The position numbers and the translations under genes were made by a program. Below are positions 34,077 to 44,837 of a stretch of 64,000 nt of DNA, in pieces. The notes under the pieces were generated by a model. That model did not search any database. It saw only the letters and a program-made list of their open reading frames with translations, and was not told where the DNA came from. How positions within the stretch are numbered: the stretch's first letter is position 1; every line of letters begins with the position of its first letter. This DNA comes from an uncultured Clostridia bacterium. GTDB lineage: Bacteria > Bacillota > Clostridia > Christensenellales > Aristaeellaceae. The DNA lies in assembly GCA_944333055.1 (NCBI GenBank), contig CALVKT010000027.1, positions 1 through 64,000 of the forward strand, in the 5' to 3' direction.

Positions 34077-35330
34077 ATGATCGCGGAAATCGTCGCCATC
34101 GGCACGGAGCTGCTGATGGGGCAAATCGTCAACACGAACGCGCAGTATCTCTCCCGCCGCCTGCAAAGCCTGGGCATCTCGGTCTACTACCATACGACCG
34201 TGGGCGACAACCCGCAGCGCCTGGAGGCGACGCTCGCGCAGGCGCTCGCGCGCAGCGACGTGGTGATCACCACCGGCGGCCTCGGACCGACGCAGGACGA
34301 CCTGTCCAAGGAGATTGCCGCGAAGCTGCTGGGGCTGAACATGGTCTTTGACGCGGAGAGCTGGCGCGAGATCGAAGGGTATTTTGCCGGGCTGGGCCGC
34401 GTGTGCCCGGCCAACAACAAAAAGCAGGCGATGTTCGCCGAGGGCGCGACCATCCTCAAGAACGCCTGCGGGACCGCGCCGGGCTGCCTGATCGAGCGGG
34501 CGGGCAAGGTGCTCGTGCAGCTTCCCGGCCCGCCGCAGGAGATGGCGGACATGTTCGAGCGGCAGGTCTACGGCTATCTGGCGCAGCGCACGGGCGGGTG
34601 CATCGCCTCGCGCTACATGCGCATCTATGGCCTGGGCGAATCGCAGGTCGCACAGCTGTGCGCGAAGTGGATCGAGTGCGGCGGCGAGGTGACCGTCGCG
34701 CCGTATTGCTCGCTGGGCGAGTGTCAACTGCGCGTGACGGCGCGCGGGGAGAGCGAGGCACAGGCGCTTGAGAAGGTGCGCCCCGTCGTGCAGGCGATGG
34801 CCGAGCGGCTGGGCGAGAGCGTCTACGCGGTGCTGCCTGAGAGCGAGGGGAGCATGGAGGAGATCGCCGGGCGCGAGCTGACGGCGCGCGGGCTCACCGT
34901 CGCCACGGCGGAGAGCTGCACGGGCGGGCTGGTCGCGGCGCGGCTGGTGCGCTTTCCGGGCATCTCCGCGGCGCTGGGCGAGGCGCACGTGACATACGCC
35001 AACGAGGCGAAGATCAAATACTGCGGCGTGAAGCCGGAGACGCTCGCGCGCTGCGGCGCGGTGAGCGAGGAGACGGCGCGCGAGATGGCACAGGGCCTGC
35101 GAGCGCGCAGCGGCGCGGACATCGCCGTGTCGACCACGGGCATCGCAGGGCCGTCCGGCGGCACGCGGGAGAAGCCCGTGGGGCTGGTGTACGTCGGCTG
35201 TGCGGACGCATCCGGCGTGCGGGTGGAAAAACTGACGCTGTCCGGCTCGCGCGAGCGCATCCGCAGCCTGGCGGCGCTGCGGGCGCTGGACATGATCCGG
35301 CGCGCCTGCTTGACATACGAGACGAGATAA
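34077..35330 (+). CDS. cinA: CinA family protein (competence/damage-inducible; NMN deamidase)
   Basis: 417 residues. The N-terminal MoaB/MogA-like COG1058 domain (1-165) has VAIGTELLMGQIVNTNAQYLSRRL and TTGGLGPTQDDLSKE. The C-terminal CinA domain (about 255-410) has TVATAESCTGGLVAARLV and STTGIAGPSGGT, the NMN amidohydrolase site. The ATG at 34077 has GGGAGG 7 nt upstream. It precedes recA, as in many Bacillota. Confidence 0.95.
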   Translation: MIAEIVAIGTELLMGQIVNTNAQYLSRRLQSLGISVYYHTTVGDNPQRLEATLAQALARSDVVITTGGLGPTQDDLSKEIAAKLLGLNMVFDAESWREIEGYFAGLGRVCPANNKKQAMFAEGATILKNACGTAPGCLIERAGKVLVQLPGPPQEMADMFERQVYGYLAQRTGGCIASRYMRIYGLGESQVAQLCAKWIECGGEVTVAPYCSLGECQLRVTARGESEAQALEKVRPVVQAMAERLGESVYAVLPESEGSMEEIAGRELTARGLTVATAESCTGGLVAARLVRFPGISAALGEAHVTYANEAKIKYCGVKPETLARCGAVSEETAREMAQGLRARSGADIAVSTTGIAGPSGGTREKPVGLVYVGCADASGVRVEKLTLSGSRERIRSLAALRALDMIRRACLTYETR

Positions 35331-35342
35331 AGGAGAAGAGCG

Positions 35343-36458
<1,116 letters not shown>

Positions 36459-36742
36459 CGCCATCCCTGCCTTTCGCCGCCGCAAAGCGAAGAAGGGGAC
36501 TGGTCCCCAGCGGGGTTTGGGCGGCAGCCCGACGCGCCCTCAACATGCCGTGGCGCAGGGCGCGCCGCGCTAAACCTGCTTGAAACCGCTGCGAAGTGAG
36601 GACGCATACCGGAAAGCGCCCGCAGCCTTCGCGCAAACCCGGCCGCCATCACCCGCCCGCGCTGCGGGCAGACCACAACCGACACGCAGCCGCAGGTTCC
36701 TCTGCGGCTGATTTCATCCGTGTACGCAGGGAGGCGCACGCC
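36459..36742. other. recA-dprA intergenic region with palindromic repeat
   Basis: A copy of the dispersed repeat lies at about 36478-36535 (GCAAAGCGAAGAAGGGGAC, GGACTGGTCC palindrome, GGGGTTTGGGCGGCAGCCC). A hairpin at 36687-36710 (CAGCCGCAG/CTGCGGCTG, then ATTTC) may be the weak recA terminator. No gene is seen. Confidence 0.6.
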
Positions 36743-37849
36743 ATGACCGAACGCGAAGCGATGGCCATTCTGGTCTCCGTCCGGGAGATCAGCTACATGC
36801 AGCGCGCCGCTGCGCTCGCACAGGCGGGCGGCGCGCTGCGCCTGATCGAGGACCCGAACGCCGGCCGGCAGGCGCTGGGCGAGGCGGGCATCGGCGCATT
36901 GCGCGCGGCCATGCGCGAGGGCGACGCGCTGCTTGCGCGCCTGCGCGCGGAGCACGTCCACCTGATCGCGCAGGAGGACGAGGCGTATCCCGGCCTGCTC
37001 GCGCGCACGGCCAGGCCGCCGCACCTGCTCTTTGTGCAAGGACGGGCCGACCTGAGCGACCTATTCCCGATCGCCGTCGTCGGCACGCGCAGCGCGGACG
37101 CCTACGGCGTGCGCCACACGCGCAGGTTGGCGCGCGAGCTGGCCGAGAGCGGCGTGTGCGTCGTCTCCGGGCTGGCGCTGGGCATCGACAGCGCCGCGCA
37201 CCGGGGCGCGCTGGACGCGGGCGGGCGCACCGTGGCCGTGCTCGGCAGCGCGCTCAACAGGCCGTATCCCGCGCAGAATCGGCGGCTGATCCGGGAGATC
37301 GTGGAGGCGGGCGGCAGCGTCATCAGCGAGTACCCGCCGGACGTCGCGGCCGCGCGCTACAGCTTCGTGCGGCGCAACCGCATCATCGCCGGCATGTGCT
37401 ACGGCGTGCTGGTGACGCAGGCCCCGCTCAAAAGCGGCGCGCTCTCTACCGTCCACTGCGCATTGGAGGAAGGGCGCGAGGTGTACGCCATGCCCGGCGA
37501 CATCGACCGTCCGGGCTCGCAGCTGCCCCACAGGCTCATCGCCGAGGGCGCGGCGCCCGTGACGGATGCGCAGGCGATCGTGGACGCGCTGGTGATCGAG
37601 CCCAAGCGCAGCGCGCAGAAGCCGAAAAGGCAGACGGACGCGCCCGCCGCGCGGCCCGCGCCCCTTGCGCCCGTCCTCGATCCCTTGCAGCGGCGCGTCT
37701 GCGAGCTGCTTCAGGCGGGCGAGCAGAGCTTTGACGCGCTCTGCGCGCACGCGGATGCCGCGCCGGAAGCGATCAGCGGCGCGCTGATGCTCCTTGAGAT
37801 GGACGGGGTGATCCAGACGCTGCCCGGCCCCGCCTACAGGCTGCTTTGA
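36743..37849 (+). CDS. dprA: DNA-processing protein DprA
   Basis: 368 residues, a DNA-protecting/RecA-loading protein of natural transformation. SAM-like helices at 1-70 precede the Rossmann domain: IAVVGTRSADAYG, GLALGIDSAAHRGAL, TVAVLGSALNRPYPAQN and SEYPPD. A proline-rich linker leads to a C-terminal winged helix (about 315-368). The ATG at 36743 has GGGAGG 8 nt upstream. topA follows, the usual order. Confidence 0.95.
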   Translation: MTEREAMAILVSVREISYMQRAAALAQAGGALRLIEDPNAGRQALGEAGIGALRAAMREGDALLARLRAEHVHLIAQEDEAYPGLLARTARPPHLLFVQGRADLSDLFPIAVVGTRSADAYGVRHTRRLARELAESGVCVVSGLALGIDSAAHRGALDAGGRTVAVLGSALNRPYPAQNRRLIREIVEAGGSVISEYPPDVAAARYSFVRRNRIIAGMCYGVLVTQAPLKSGALSTVHCALEEGREVYAMPGDIDRPGSQLPHRLIAEGAAPVTDAQAIVDALVIEPKRSAQKPKRQTDAPAARPAPLAPVLDPLQRRVCELLQAGEQSFDALCAHADAAPEAISGALMLLEMDGVIQTLPGPAYRLL

Positions 37850-37905
37850 CGGGAAAAACCCACGCTTTATATGTAGGGACTTTCGCAGAAAATTTTGCCC
37901 ATGCC

Positions 37906-37934
37906 TTGACAGATTCAAAAAGGGCTGGTATTCT
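37906..37934 (+). promoter_or_regulatory. topA promoter
   Basis: Perfect TTGACA (37906-37911), 17-nt spacer and TATTCT (37929-37934), 52 nt before the TTG start. Confidence 0.65.
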
Positions 37935-37985
37935 TTCTGCGATAAGCATGAGGCCGGACGGTTCCGGCGATGGAGGAATATCAAA

Positions 37986-40109
37986 TTGAGTAGCCGCAAG
38001 ACGGCGCAAAAGCTGGTCATCGTGGAGTCGCCCGCCAAGGCGCGCACGATCTCCAAATTCCTGGGCAAGACGTACAAGGTCGAGGCCTCCAACGGCCACG
38101 TCCGCGACCTGCCCAAGTCCCAGCTGGGCGTCGACGTTGAGAACGATTTTGAACCCAAGTACATCACCATCCGCGGCCGCGGCGAGGTGCTCGAACGCAT
38201 CCGCAAGGAGGCCAGGGGCGCCAGGTCCGTCATCCTGGCGACCGACCCGGACCGCGAGGGCGAGGCCATCTCCTGGCACCTGGCGCACATCCTGGGCATC
38301 GACCCGGACAGCGCCTGCCGCGTGGAATTCAACGAGATCACCGAGAAGACGGTCAAGAGCGCCATCAAGAACCCGCGTACCATCAACCGCGAGCTGGTCG
38401 ACGCGCAGCAGGCGCGCCGCATCCTCGACCGTCTGGTGGGCTACAAGATCAGCCCGCTGCTCTGGGCGAAGATCAAGAAGGGCCTGTCCGCCGGCCGCGT
38501 GCAGTCCGTCGCCACGCGCATGATCGTCGACCGCGAGCAGGAGATTGAGACGTTTGAGCCGGAGGAGTACTGGACGGTGGACGCGACGCTGCGCGCCGCG
38601 GGCCAGACGCTTGCAGCCAAGCTCTACAGCCTGGACGGCGAGCGCGCCGCCATCGCCAGCGGCGAGCAGGCCGAGGCCGCCAGGGCGCGCATCGCGCAGG
38701 GCGGCTTTGTGATTGCCAGCGTGAAGCGCGGCGAGCGCCGCCGCCACCCGGCCCCGCCGTTCACCACGTCCAACTTGCAGCAGGAGGCCAGCCGCAAGCT
38801 GGGCTTCACCACCGGCAAGACCATGCAGATCGCCCAGCAGCTCTACGAGGGCGTGGACATCGCCGGGCATGGCACGGTCGGCCTGATCTCCTACATCCGT
38901 ACCGACAGCGTCCGCCTCTCCGAGGAGGCCGTCACCGGCGCGCGCGAGGCGATCGCCGCGCGCTACGGCGAGGCCTACGTGCCGGAGAAGCCCGTCGTCT
39001 ACAAGGGACGCAAGAGCGCGCAGGACGCGCACGAGGCCATTCGCCCCACGTACATCGGGCTGCGCCCGGAGGACATCAAGCCGTCGCTCACGCGCGACCA
39101 GTTCAACCTGTATAAGCTGGTCTACCTGCGCTTCATCGCCTGCCAGATGGCCGACGCCGTCTACGAGACGCAGCAGATCGAGATCGCAAACGGCGCGGGC
39201 GTCGTGCTGCGCTCCGGCGCCGAGCGGTTGAAGTTCGCGGGCTTTACGGCGGTCTACGAAGAGGGCCGCGACGAGGCCGCGCAGGAGGAGGCGGAGGCGA
39301 GCGTGCTCGCGGATGTCGCGGAGGGCTGCGAGGCGGCGGTCGAGGCGACCGACGCCGTGCAGCACTTCACGCAGGCGCCGCCGCGGTACACGGAGGCGTC
39401 GCTGGTGCGCGCGCTGGAGGAAAAGGGCATCGGCCGCCCGTCCACATACGCGCCCACGATCTCCACGATCCTGGCGCGCGGCTACGTCACGCGCGAAAAG
39501 CGCCAGCTCTTCCCGACCGAGCTGGGCGTGATGATCACCGACATGATGAAGGAGCACTTTGCCGACATCGTGGACATCGCGTTCACCGCGAGCATGGAGC
39601 AGCAGCTCGACGAGATCGAGGAGGGCAAGCGCGGCTGGCGCGACGTGCTGCGCGACTTCTACGGTCCGTTCGCCGAGACGCTTTCCAAGGCGGAGACGGA
39701 GATCGAGAAGATCGAGATCAAGGACGAGGTCTCCGACGTCCCCTGCGAGCAGTGCGGCGCGATGATGGTGTACAAGTTCGGCCGCTACGGCCGCTTCCTG
39801 GCCTGCCCGAACTTCCCGGAATGCCGCAACACGAAGGCGATTCAGGTGGAGATCGACGCGCCCTGCCCGGCCTGCGGCGCGAAGCTGCTGGAGAAGACCT
39901 CCCGCAAGGGGCGCAAGTTCTACGGCTGCGAGCGCTATCCGGACTGCGACTTCGTCTCCTGGGAGATGCCGGTGAAGGAAAAATGCCCCAAGTGCGGCGG
40001 CTACATGGTGCTCAAGCGCGACAGGAAGGGCGACCGCTACTATCTGTGCGCCAGCGAGACATGCCGCGAGCGCGTGGAAGCGCCCCATGACGAGGAAGAC
40101 CATGACTGA
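37986..40109 (+). CDS. topA: DNA topoisomerase I
   Basis: 707 residues, type IA topoisomerase that relaxes negative supercoils. The TOPRIM domain has [17 protein letters not shown] and [15 protein letters not shown]. The catalytic tyrosine is Tyr303 in [15 protein letters not shown]. Three C-terminal four-cysteine zinc ribbons (CEQCG...CPNFPEC, CPACG...CERYPDC, CPKCG...CASETC) occupy about residues 580-700. The TTG start follows GGAGGAA by about 8 nt. It overlaps trmFO by 8 nt. Confidence 0.97.
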   Translation: MSSRKTAQKLVIVESPAKARTISKFLGKTYKVEASNGHVRDLPKSQLGVDVENDFEPKYITIRGRGEVLERIRKEARGARSVILATDPDREGEAISWHLAHILGIDPDSACRVEFNEITEKTVKSAIKNPRTINRELVDAQQARRILDRLVGYKISPLLWAKIKKGLSAGRVQSVATRMIVDREQEIETFEPEEYWTVDATLRAAGQTLAAKLYSLDGERAAIASGEQAEAARARIAQGGFVIASVKRGERRRHPAPPFTTSNLQQEASRKLGFTTGKTMQIAQQLYEGVDIAGHGTVGLISYIRTDSVRLSEEAVTGAREAIAARYGEAYVPEKPVVYKGRKSAQDAHEAIRPTYIGLRPEDIKPSLTRDQFNLYKLVYLRFIACQMADAVYETQQIEIANGAGVVLRSGAERLKFAGFTAVYEEGRDEAAQEEAEASVLADVAEGCEAAVEATDAVQHFTQAPPRYTEASLVRALEEKGIGRPSTYAPTISTILARGYVTREKRQLFPTELGVMITDMMKEHFADIVDIAFTASMEQQLDEIEEGKRGWRDVLRDFYGPFAETLSKAETEIEKIEIKDEVSDVPCEQCGAMMVYKFGRYGRFLACPNFPECRNTKAIQVEIDAPCPACGAKLLEKTSRKGRKFYGCERYPDCDFVSWEMPVKEKCPKCGGYMVLKRDRKGDRYYLCASETCRERVEAPHDEEDHD

Positions 40110-41445
40110 AGCGACGGTGATCGGCGCCGGGCTGGCGGGCTGCGAGGCGGCCTGGCAGCTGGCGAAGCGGGGCGTGCGGGTCGCGCTCGTGGAGATGAAG
40201 CCCCGGCGCTACACGCCCGCGCACCACAGCGAGGGATTCGCCGAGCTGGTCTGCTCCAACTCGCTGCGCTCCGATCAGCTGACCAACGCGGTCGGCCTGC
40301 TCAAAGAGGAGATGCGCCAGCTCGGCAGCCTGATCATGCGCGCGGCGGACGAGACGCGCGTGCCTGCGGGCGGCGCGCTGGCGGTCGACCGCGAGGCGTT
40401 CTCCGCGCACATCACGCAGGCGGTGCAGGTGCATCCCCATGTCACGGTCGTGCGTGAGGAGGCTGTGCGGCTGCCGGAGGGCCCGTGCGTCATCGCCACC
40501 GGCCCGCTGACCAGCGACGCGCTGGCCGGGCAGATCGCGCGGCTGCCGGGGCTTGAGACGCTCCATTTCTACGATGCGGCCGCGCCCATCGTCTCCGGCG
40601 ATTCGCTTGACATGGGCAAGGTGTTTCGCGCGGGCCGCTATGGAAGGGGCGACGACTACCTCAACTGCCCGATGACGCGCGAGGAATACTTCGCGTTCTA
40701 CGAGGCGCTGCGCGACGCGCAGACGGCGGACGTGCACGGCTTTGACGGCACGCAGGTCTTCGAGGGCTGCATGCCCATCGAGGTGATGGCCCGGCGCGGC
40801 GAGATGGTGATGGCCTTCGGCCCGATGAAGCCGGTCGGACTGACCGACCCGCGCACGGGTCGCGAGCCCTTCGCCGTCGTGCAGCTGCGTGCGGAGAACC
40901 GCGAGGGCAGCATGTACAACCTCGTGGGCTTCCAGACGCGGCTCAAGTGGGGCGAGCAAAAGCGGGTGTTCTCGATGATTCCGGGGCTTGAACAGGCGGA
41001 GTTTTTACGCTACGGCGTGATGCACCGCAACACGTTCCTCCATTCGCCGGGGTTCCTCGATGCGCAGTATCAGATGATCGCGCGTCCGGGCACCTATTTC
41101 GCGGGACAGATGACGGGCGTGGAAGGCTACGTGGAGAGCGCGTCCAGCGGCATGGTCGCGGGGATCTCGCTCGCCCGGCAGCTTCTGGGCCTGCCGCCGG
41201 TCGATTTCACGCGCTACACGGCCATCGGCAGCCTCGCGCACCACGTGGCGCATGCCACGGGCGACTTCCAGCCGATGAACGCCAATTTCGGGCTGATCGC
41301 GCCGTGCGAGCGGCGCATCCGCGGCAAGCAGGAGCGCTATGCCGCCGTCGCCGCGCGCGCGCTTGACGTGATCGAGGCGCTGCGCAGCAACCCGCTCTCG
41401 TGCGATTTTGATAAGGCTGACTGGAAACAAGATAGACCTGTTTGA
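40102..41445 (+). CDS. trmFO: Methylenetetrahydrofolate--tRNA-(uracil54-C5-)-methyltransferase TrmFO
   Basis: 447 residues, a flavoprotein that forms ribothymidine-54 in tRNA using methylene-tetrahydrofolate. The FAD-binding N-terminus is [52 protein letters not shown] and the C-terminal [16 protein letters not shown] are characteristic. I prefer the ATG at 40102 (GAGG 6 nt upstream) over the one at 40087. xerC, often next in this operon, is absent. Confidence 0.95.
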   Translation: MTEATVIGAGLAGCEAAWQLAKRGVRVALVEMKPRRYTPAHHSEGFAELVCSNSLRSDQLTNAVGLLKEEMRQLGSLIMRAADETRVPAGGALAVDREAFSAHITQAVQVHPHVTVVREEAVRLPEGPCVIATGPLTSDALAGQIARLPGLETLHFYDAAAPIVSGDSLDMGKVFRAGRYGRGDDYLNCPMTREEYFAFYEALRDAQTADVHGFDGTQVFEGCMPIEVMARRGEMVMAFGPMKPVGLTDPRTGREPFAVVQLRAENREGSMYNLVGFQTRLKWGEQKRVFSMIPGLEQAEFLRYGVMHRNTFLHSPGFLDAQYQMIARPGTYFAGQMTGVEGYVESASSGMVAGISLARQLLGLPPVDFTRYTAIGSLAHHVAHATGDFQPMNANFGLIAPCERRIRGKQERYAAVAARALDVIEALRSNPLSCDFDKADWKQDRPV

Positions 41446-41455
41446 ATGGATGACA

Positions 41456-41467
41456 GTGTGATATAAT
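41456..41467 (+). promoter_or_regulatory. Extended -10 promoter before hslV
   Basis: TGATATAAT (41459-41467) is an extended -10 with perfect TATAAT. No good -35 sits at 17 nt (TGTTTG at 41439-41444). It overlaps the end of the trmFO transcript region and would give hslVU separate expression. Confidence 0.45.
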
Positions 41468-41499
41468 CATGCTGTCATTCTTGCTATGGAGGGAAACAC

Positions 41500-42036
41500 A
41501 TGCAGCAGCTCAGAGGCACGACCATTTGTGCCGTTTTGAAGGATGGACATATTGCGGTCGCCGGAGACGGCCAGGTGACGATGGGCGAGAGCACCATCTT
41601 CAAGGCGACCGCCCGCAAGGTGCGCCGCATCTACGGGGGAAAGGTCGTCACCGGTTTTGCGGGCAGCGTTGCCGACGCGTTCGCGCTGTGCGAGCGCTTT
41701 GAGGCGAAGCTCGAACAGTACAGCGGCAATCTGGAGCGCGCGGCGGTGGAGCTGGCGCAGGATTGGCGCGCGGACAAGGCCATGCGCAAGCTGGAGGCCA
41801 TGCTCATCGTCGCGGGCGCGCAGTCGCTGATGATCCTGTCGGGCACCGGCGAGGTCATCACCCCGGACGACGGCATCGCGGCCGTCGGCTCCGGCGGCAA
41901 CTACGCGCTGGCTGCGGCGCGCGCGCTCAAGGAGAACACCGATCTCTCCGCCCGCGAGATCGCCGAAAAGGCGCTGCACATCGCGGCGGACATCTGCGTG
42001 TTCACCAATCATCACGTCATCGTGGAGGAGGTCTGA
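41500..42036 (+). CDS. hslV: ATP-dependent protease subunit HslV
   Basis: 178 residues, the proteasome-like peptidase of the HslUV complex. The sequence [16 protein letters not shown] places the catalytic N-terminal Thr after a six-residue propeptide (Thr7). DGQVTMG and the Gly-rich [15 protein letters not shown] are family signatures. AGGGAA precedes the ATG. The stop overlaps hslU. Confidence 0.96.
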   Translation: MQQLRGTTICAVLKDGHIAVAGDGQVTMGESTIFKATARKVRRIYGGKVVTGFAGSVADAFALCERFEAKLEQYSGNLERAAVELAQDWRADKAMRKLEAMLIVAGAQSLMILSGTGEVITPDDGIAAVGSGGNYALAAARALKENTDLSAREIAEKALHIAADICVFTNHHVIVEEV

Positions 42037-43397
42037 TGGAGATGGAACGGACGCCCAAGCAGATTGTGCGCGAGCTTGACCGCTACATCATCGGCCAGGA
42101 CGAGGCCAAGCGCGCGGTCGCCGTCGCGCTGCGCAACCGCTACCGCCGCGCGCAGCTCCCGGAGGAGATGCGCAGCGAGATCGTGCCCAAGAACATCCTG
42201 ATGGTCGGCCCCACGGGCGTAGGCAAGACGGAGATCGCCCGCAGGCTCGCGCGGATGGTGGATGCGCCGTTTGTCAAGGTAGAGGCGACGAAGTTCACCG
42301 AGGTCGGCTACGTGGGCCGGGACGTGGAGAGCATCATCCGGGATCTGGTGGAGGCCAGCGTGCGCATCTGCAAGGCGAAGGCTGCCGAGAAGGTGAAGGC
42401 GCGCGCGACGGTGCTGGCCGAGGAGCGCATCGTGGACATCCTGCTCCACCCGAACCGCAAGCCCGTCAACCCCATCGACGTGCTGCTGGGCAACAAGCCC
42501 AAGGCCCCGGAGCTGCCGGAGGCGGAGAAGCAGCGCCTGGCCACGCGCGCCGAGACGCTGCGCGCCCAGCTCATGCGCGGCGAGTTGGAGGATGTGGAGA
42601 TCGAGGTCGAGGTTGAGGACGCGCCCAAGGACGGGGAGATCAACGGCGCGAGCGTGAACATCGGCTCGATGATGGGCGACATGCTGCCCAGAAAGACCAG
42701 GATGCGCCGCATGAAGGTCGCGGATGCGCGCAAGCTGCTCGTGGCGCAGGAGGAGAGCAACCTCATCGACATGGACGCCGTCACCGAGGAAGCGCTGCGC
42801 CGCGCGGAGCAGGACGGCATCGTGTTCATCGACGAGATCGACAAGGTGGCCGGGCGCGCGGCCAACGGCCCGGACGTCAGCCGCGAGGGCGTGCAGCGGG
42901 ACATCCTGCCCATCGTGGAGGGCAGCACGGTGAGCACCAAGTACGGCGTGGTCAAGACGGACTACATGCTCTTCATCGCGGCGGGCGCGTTCCACGTGTC
43001 GAAGGTGACGGATTTGATCCCCGAATTGCAGGGCCGCTTCCCGGTGCGCGTGGACTTAAAGCCGCTGACGAAGGAGGACTTCAAGAAGATCCTCACCCAG
43101 ACGGACAACGCGCTCACCCGGCAGTATGAGGCGCTGCTGGCCGTCGATCACGTGCACCTGCGCTTTGAGGACTCGGCGCTCGACGCGATCTCCGAGGCCG
43201 CGCAGCAGGCGAACGAGACGAAGGAGGACATCGGCGCGCGCAGGCTGCACACGCTCTTTGAGCAGATGCTGGAGGACATCTCCTTCAACGCGGGCGGCGA
43301 CATGCCCGACGTGGACGTGGTGATCAACGGCGATTACGTGCGCGAACACCTTGGGCAGGACGGCAAGCGGGTGGACATGAAGCGCTACATCCTGTAA
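42036..43397 (+). CDS. hslU: ATP-dependent protease ATPase subunit HslU
   Basis: 453 residues, the AAA+ unfoldase partner of HslV. Walker A is GPTGVGKTEIARRLA. The pore motif GYVGRDVE and the I-domain (about 110-240) precede Walker B DGIVFIDEIDK and sensor 1. The C-terminal MKRYIL is the HslV-docking tail. AGGAGG is 5 nt before the ATG at 42036. codY, often the next gene, is not here. Confidence 0.97.
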   Translation: MEMERTPKQIVRELDRYIIGQDEAKRAVAVALRNRYRRAQLPEEMRSEIVPKNILMVGPTGVGKTEIARRLARMVDAPFVKVEATKFTEVGYVGRDVESIIRDLVEASVRICKAKAAEKVKARATVLAEERIVDILLHPNRKPVNPIDVLLGNKPKAPELPEAEKQRLATRAETLRAQLMRGELEDVEIEVEVEDAPKDGEINGASVNIGSMMGDMLPRKTRMRRMKVADARKLLVAQEESNLIDMDAVTEEALRRAEQDGIVFIDEIDKVAGRAANGPDVSREGVQRDILPIVEGSTVSTKYGVVKTDYMLFIAAGAFHVSKVTDLIPELQGRFPVRVDLKPLTKEDFKKILTQTDNALTRQYEALLAVDHVHLRFEDSALDAISEAAQQANETKEDIGARRLHTLFEQMLEDISFNAGGDMPDVDVVINGDYVREHLGQDGKRVDMKRYIL

Positions 43398-43435
43398 AGC
43401 GGGACGACGAACCGGCGATGCGGAGGGAAGCACAC

Positions 43436-44335
43436 ATGAAGAGACACGCGTATCTGATCATCGCACACCATCACTTTCACCTGCTCGCGCGGCTGATCGC
43501 CGCGCTGGACAGCGAGAACGCGGACTTTTACATCCACATCGACCGGCGCGCGCAGGTGGACGAAGGGAAGCTGCTGGGCGCGATGCGCCGCTCGCACGGC
43601 CGGATCTTTCGTCGCTACAAGATCACGTGGGGCGGCGATACGCAGATCCGCTGCGAGATGATGCTGCTCAAGGCCGCGGTCGCCGGGCGATACGACTACT
43701 ACCACCTGCTATCGGGCGTGGACATCCCGCTGAGGACCGGCGCGCAGATCGAGCGCTTCTTCGAGGAGCGCACGGAGAGCTTCCTTGAATACCGGCAGGA
43801 GGCGGACGACACGCTGACCCGCGAGCGCGCGCGCTATTACTACCCGCTGCAAAACCGGATCGGCCGGCCGAGAAAGGACGCCGGCTTCCTCTACGGCGCG
43901 TACAGCCAGATCGCCTACGAGTGCGTCAAGCTGCAAAAGGCGCTGCGCATCGACCGCACGCGCCATGCGCCGTTTGCCTACCGGCGCGGCGGCAACTGGT
44001 TCTCCATCGCGCACGATCTGGCGCAATATGCGGTGGCGCACGAGCAGACCGTGCGCCGGTACTTCTATCACACGCTCAACGGGGACGAGATGTTCCTGCA
44101 ATGCCTGGCGGAAGCCTCGCCGATGCGCGGGCGCATCGTCAATGACAACCTGCGCATGATCGACTGGCAGCGCCCGGAACAGGACGGCTGTTCGCCGCGC
44201 ACATTCACCATGGAGGATTGCGGCGCGCTGATGGCAAGCGACAAGCTCTTCGCCCGCAAATTCGATCCGAACGTGGACGCGCAGGTCATCGAGCGGCTGT
44301 ACCGGCGCATCGAGGACGCGCAGCGCGCAAATTGA
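43436..44335 (+). CDS. Core-2/I-branching type beta-1,6-N-acetylglucosaminyltransferase (GT14-like)
   Basis: 299 residues. The N-terminal KRHAYLIIAHHHFHLLARLIAAL and IHIDRRAQVD, then KITWGGDTQIRCEMMLLKAAV and YYHLLSGVDIPLRTG, are the bacterial GT14 (Branch) pattern. The later YRRGGNWFSIAHDLAQY and TLNGDEMFLQ are also conserved. It probably adds a sugar to a surface glycan, but no other glycan genes are adjacent. GGAGGG is 8 nt before the ATG. Confidence 0.85.
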   Translation: MKRHAYLIIAHHHFHLLARLIAALDSENADFYIHIDRRAQVDEGKLLGAMRRSHGRIFRRYKITWGGDTQIRCEMMLLKAAVAGRYDYYHLLSGVDIPLRTGAQIERFFEERTESFLEYRQEADDTLTRERARYYYPLQNRIGRPRKDAGFLYGAYSQIAYECVKLQKALRIDRTRHAPFAYRRGGNWFSIAHDLAQYAVAHEQTVRRYFYHTLNGDEMFLQCLAEASPMRGRIVNDNLRMIDWQRPEQDGCSPRTFTMEDCGALMASDKLFARKFDPNVDAQVIERLYRRIEDAQRAN

Positions 44336-44337
44336 AG

Positions 44338-44366
44338 TTGACAACGGCGGAGGGGCACGCTATAAT
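44338..44366 (+). promoter_or_regulatory. Consensus promoter of the valS T-box operon
   Basis: Perfect TTGACA (44338-44343), 17-nt spacer and perfect TATAAT (44361-44366), immediately after the glycosyltransferase stop. Confidence 0.85.
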
Positions 44367-44372
44367 CTTGCT

Positions 44373-44621
44373 ATATATCATCCCCGGAGAAGAAGAGGAG
44401 TACGCGCGCGGCGCCGGCAGAGAGGGCGGTTCATGGGCTGAAAGGCCGCTTGGGAGAGCACGCGTGGAATGTCGCTTTGGAGGGGGCGGGTGAAGGGCTG
44501 CGGCCCCAGCCTGCGCGGGTGCGCCCGATACAGCGCCAAGAGGCGTCCGGCATGCCGGGCGCGAATGAAGGTGGTACCACGCAAGCGCTCTTGCGTCCTT
44601 TGGGACGGAGCGCTTGTTTTT
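44373..44621 (+). promoter_or_regulatory. T-box leader of the valS operon
   Basis: The conserved T-box AAGGTGGTACCACGC is at 44568-44582. The terminator pairs CAAGCGCTC (44582-44590) with GAGCGCTTG (44608-44616) and ends in T5-6. Upstream about 190 nt can form the specifier stem. Uncharged tRNA-Val is the expected effector given valS downstream. Confidence 0.92.
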
Positions 44622-44637
44622 GTTCGGAGGGTTGACG

Positions 44638-44808
44638 ATGAATCTGAACGCTGAGATGATGCCCGGCATCACGCTGCTTCTGGCCGGCGCTTTTCTGGGC
44701 TATTTCGCCGACGGCGTGTGCCGCAACAGGAAGAACGTGCAGTCCATGCGGCTGCTGGGCGTCTTTCTGGCGGCGGCGGGCGCGATTCTCGTCTTTGCCG
44801 CAGCGTGA
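44638..44808 (+). CDS. Small two-helix membrane protein in the valS operon
   Basis: 56 residues with two hydrophobic stretches (ITLLLAGAFLGYFADGV and RLLGVFLAAAGAILVFAAA) joined by CRNRKNVQSM. GGAGGG is 6 nt before the ATG. It lies between the T-box terminator and valS (29 nt gap), so it should be induced with valS on valine-tRNA uncharging. The family is not recognised. Confidence 0.7.
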   Translation: MNLNAEMMPGITLLLAGAFLGYFADGVCRNRKNVQSMRLLGVFLAAAGAILVFAAA

Positions 44809-44837
44809 GAGGATCATCAGAAAGGGAGTTTTGCGCA

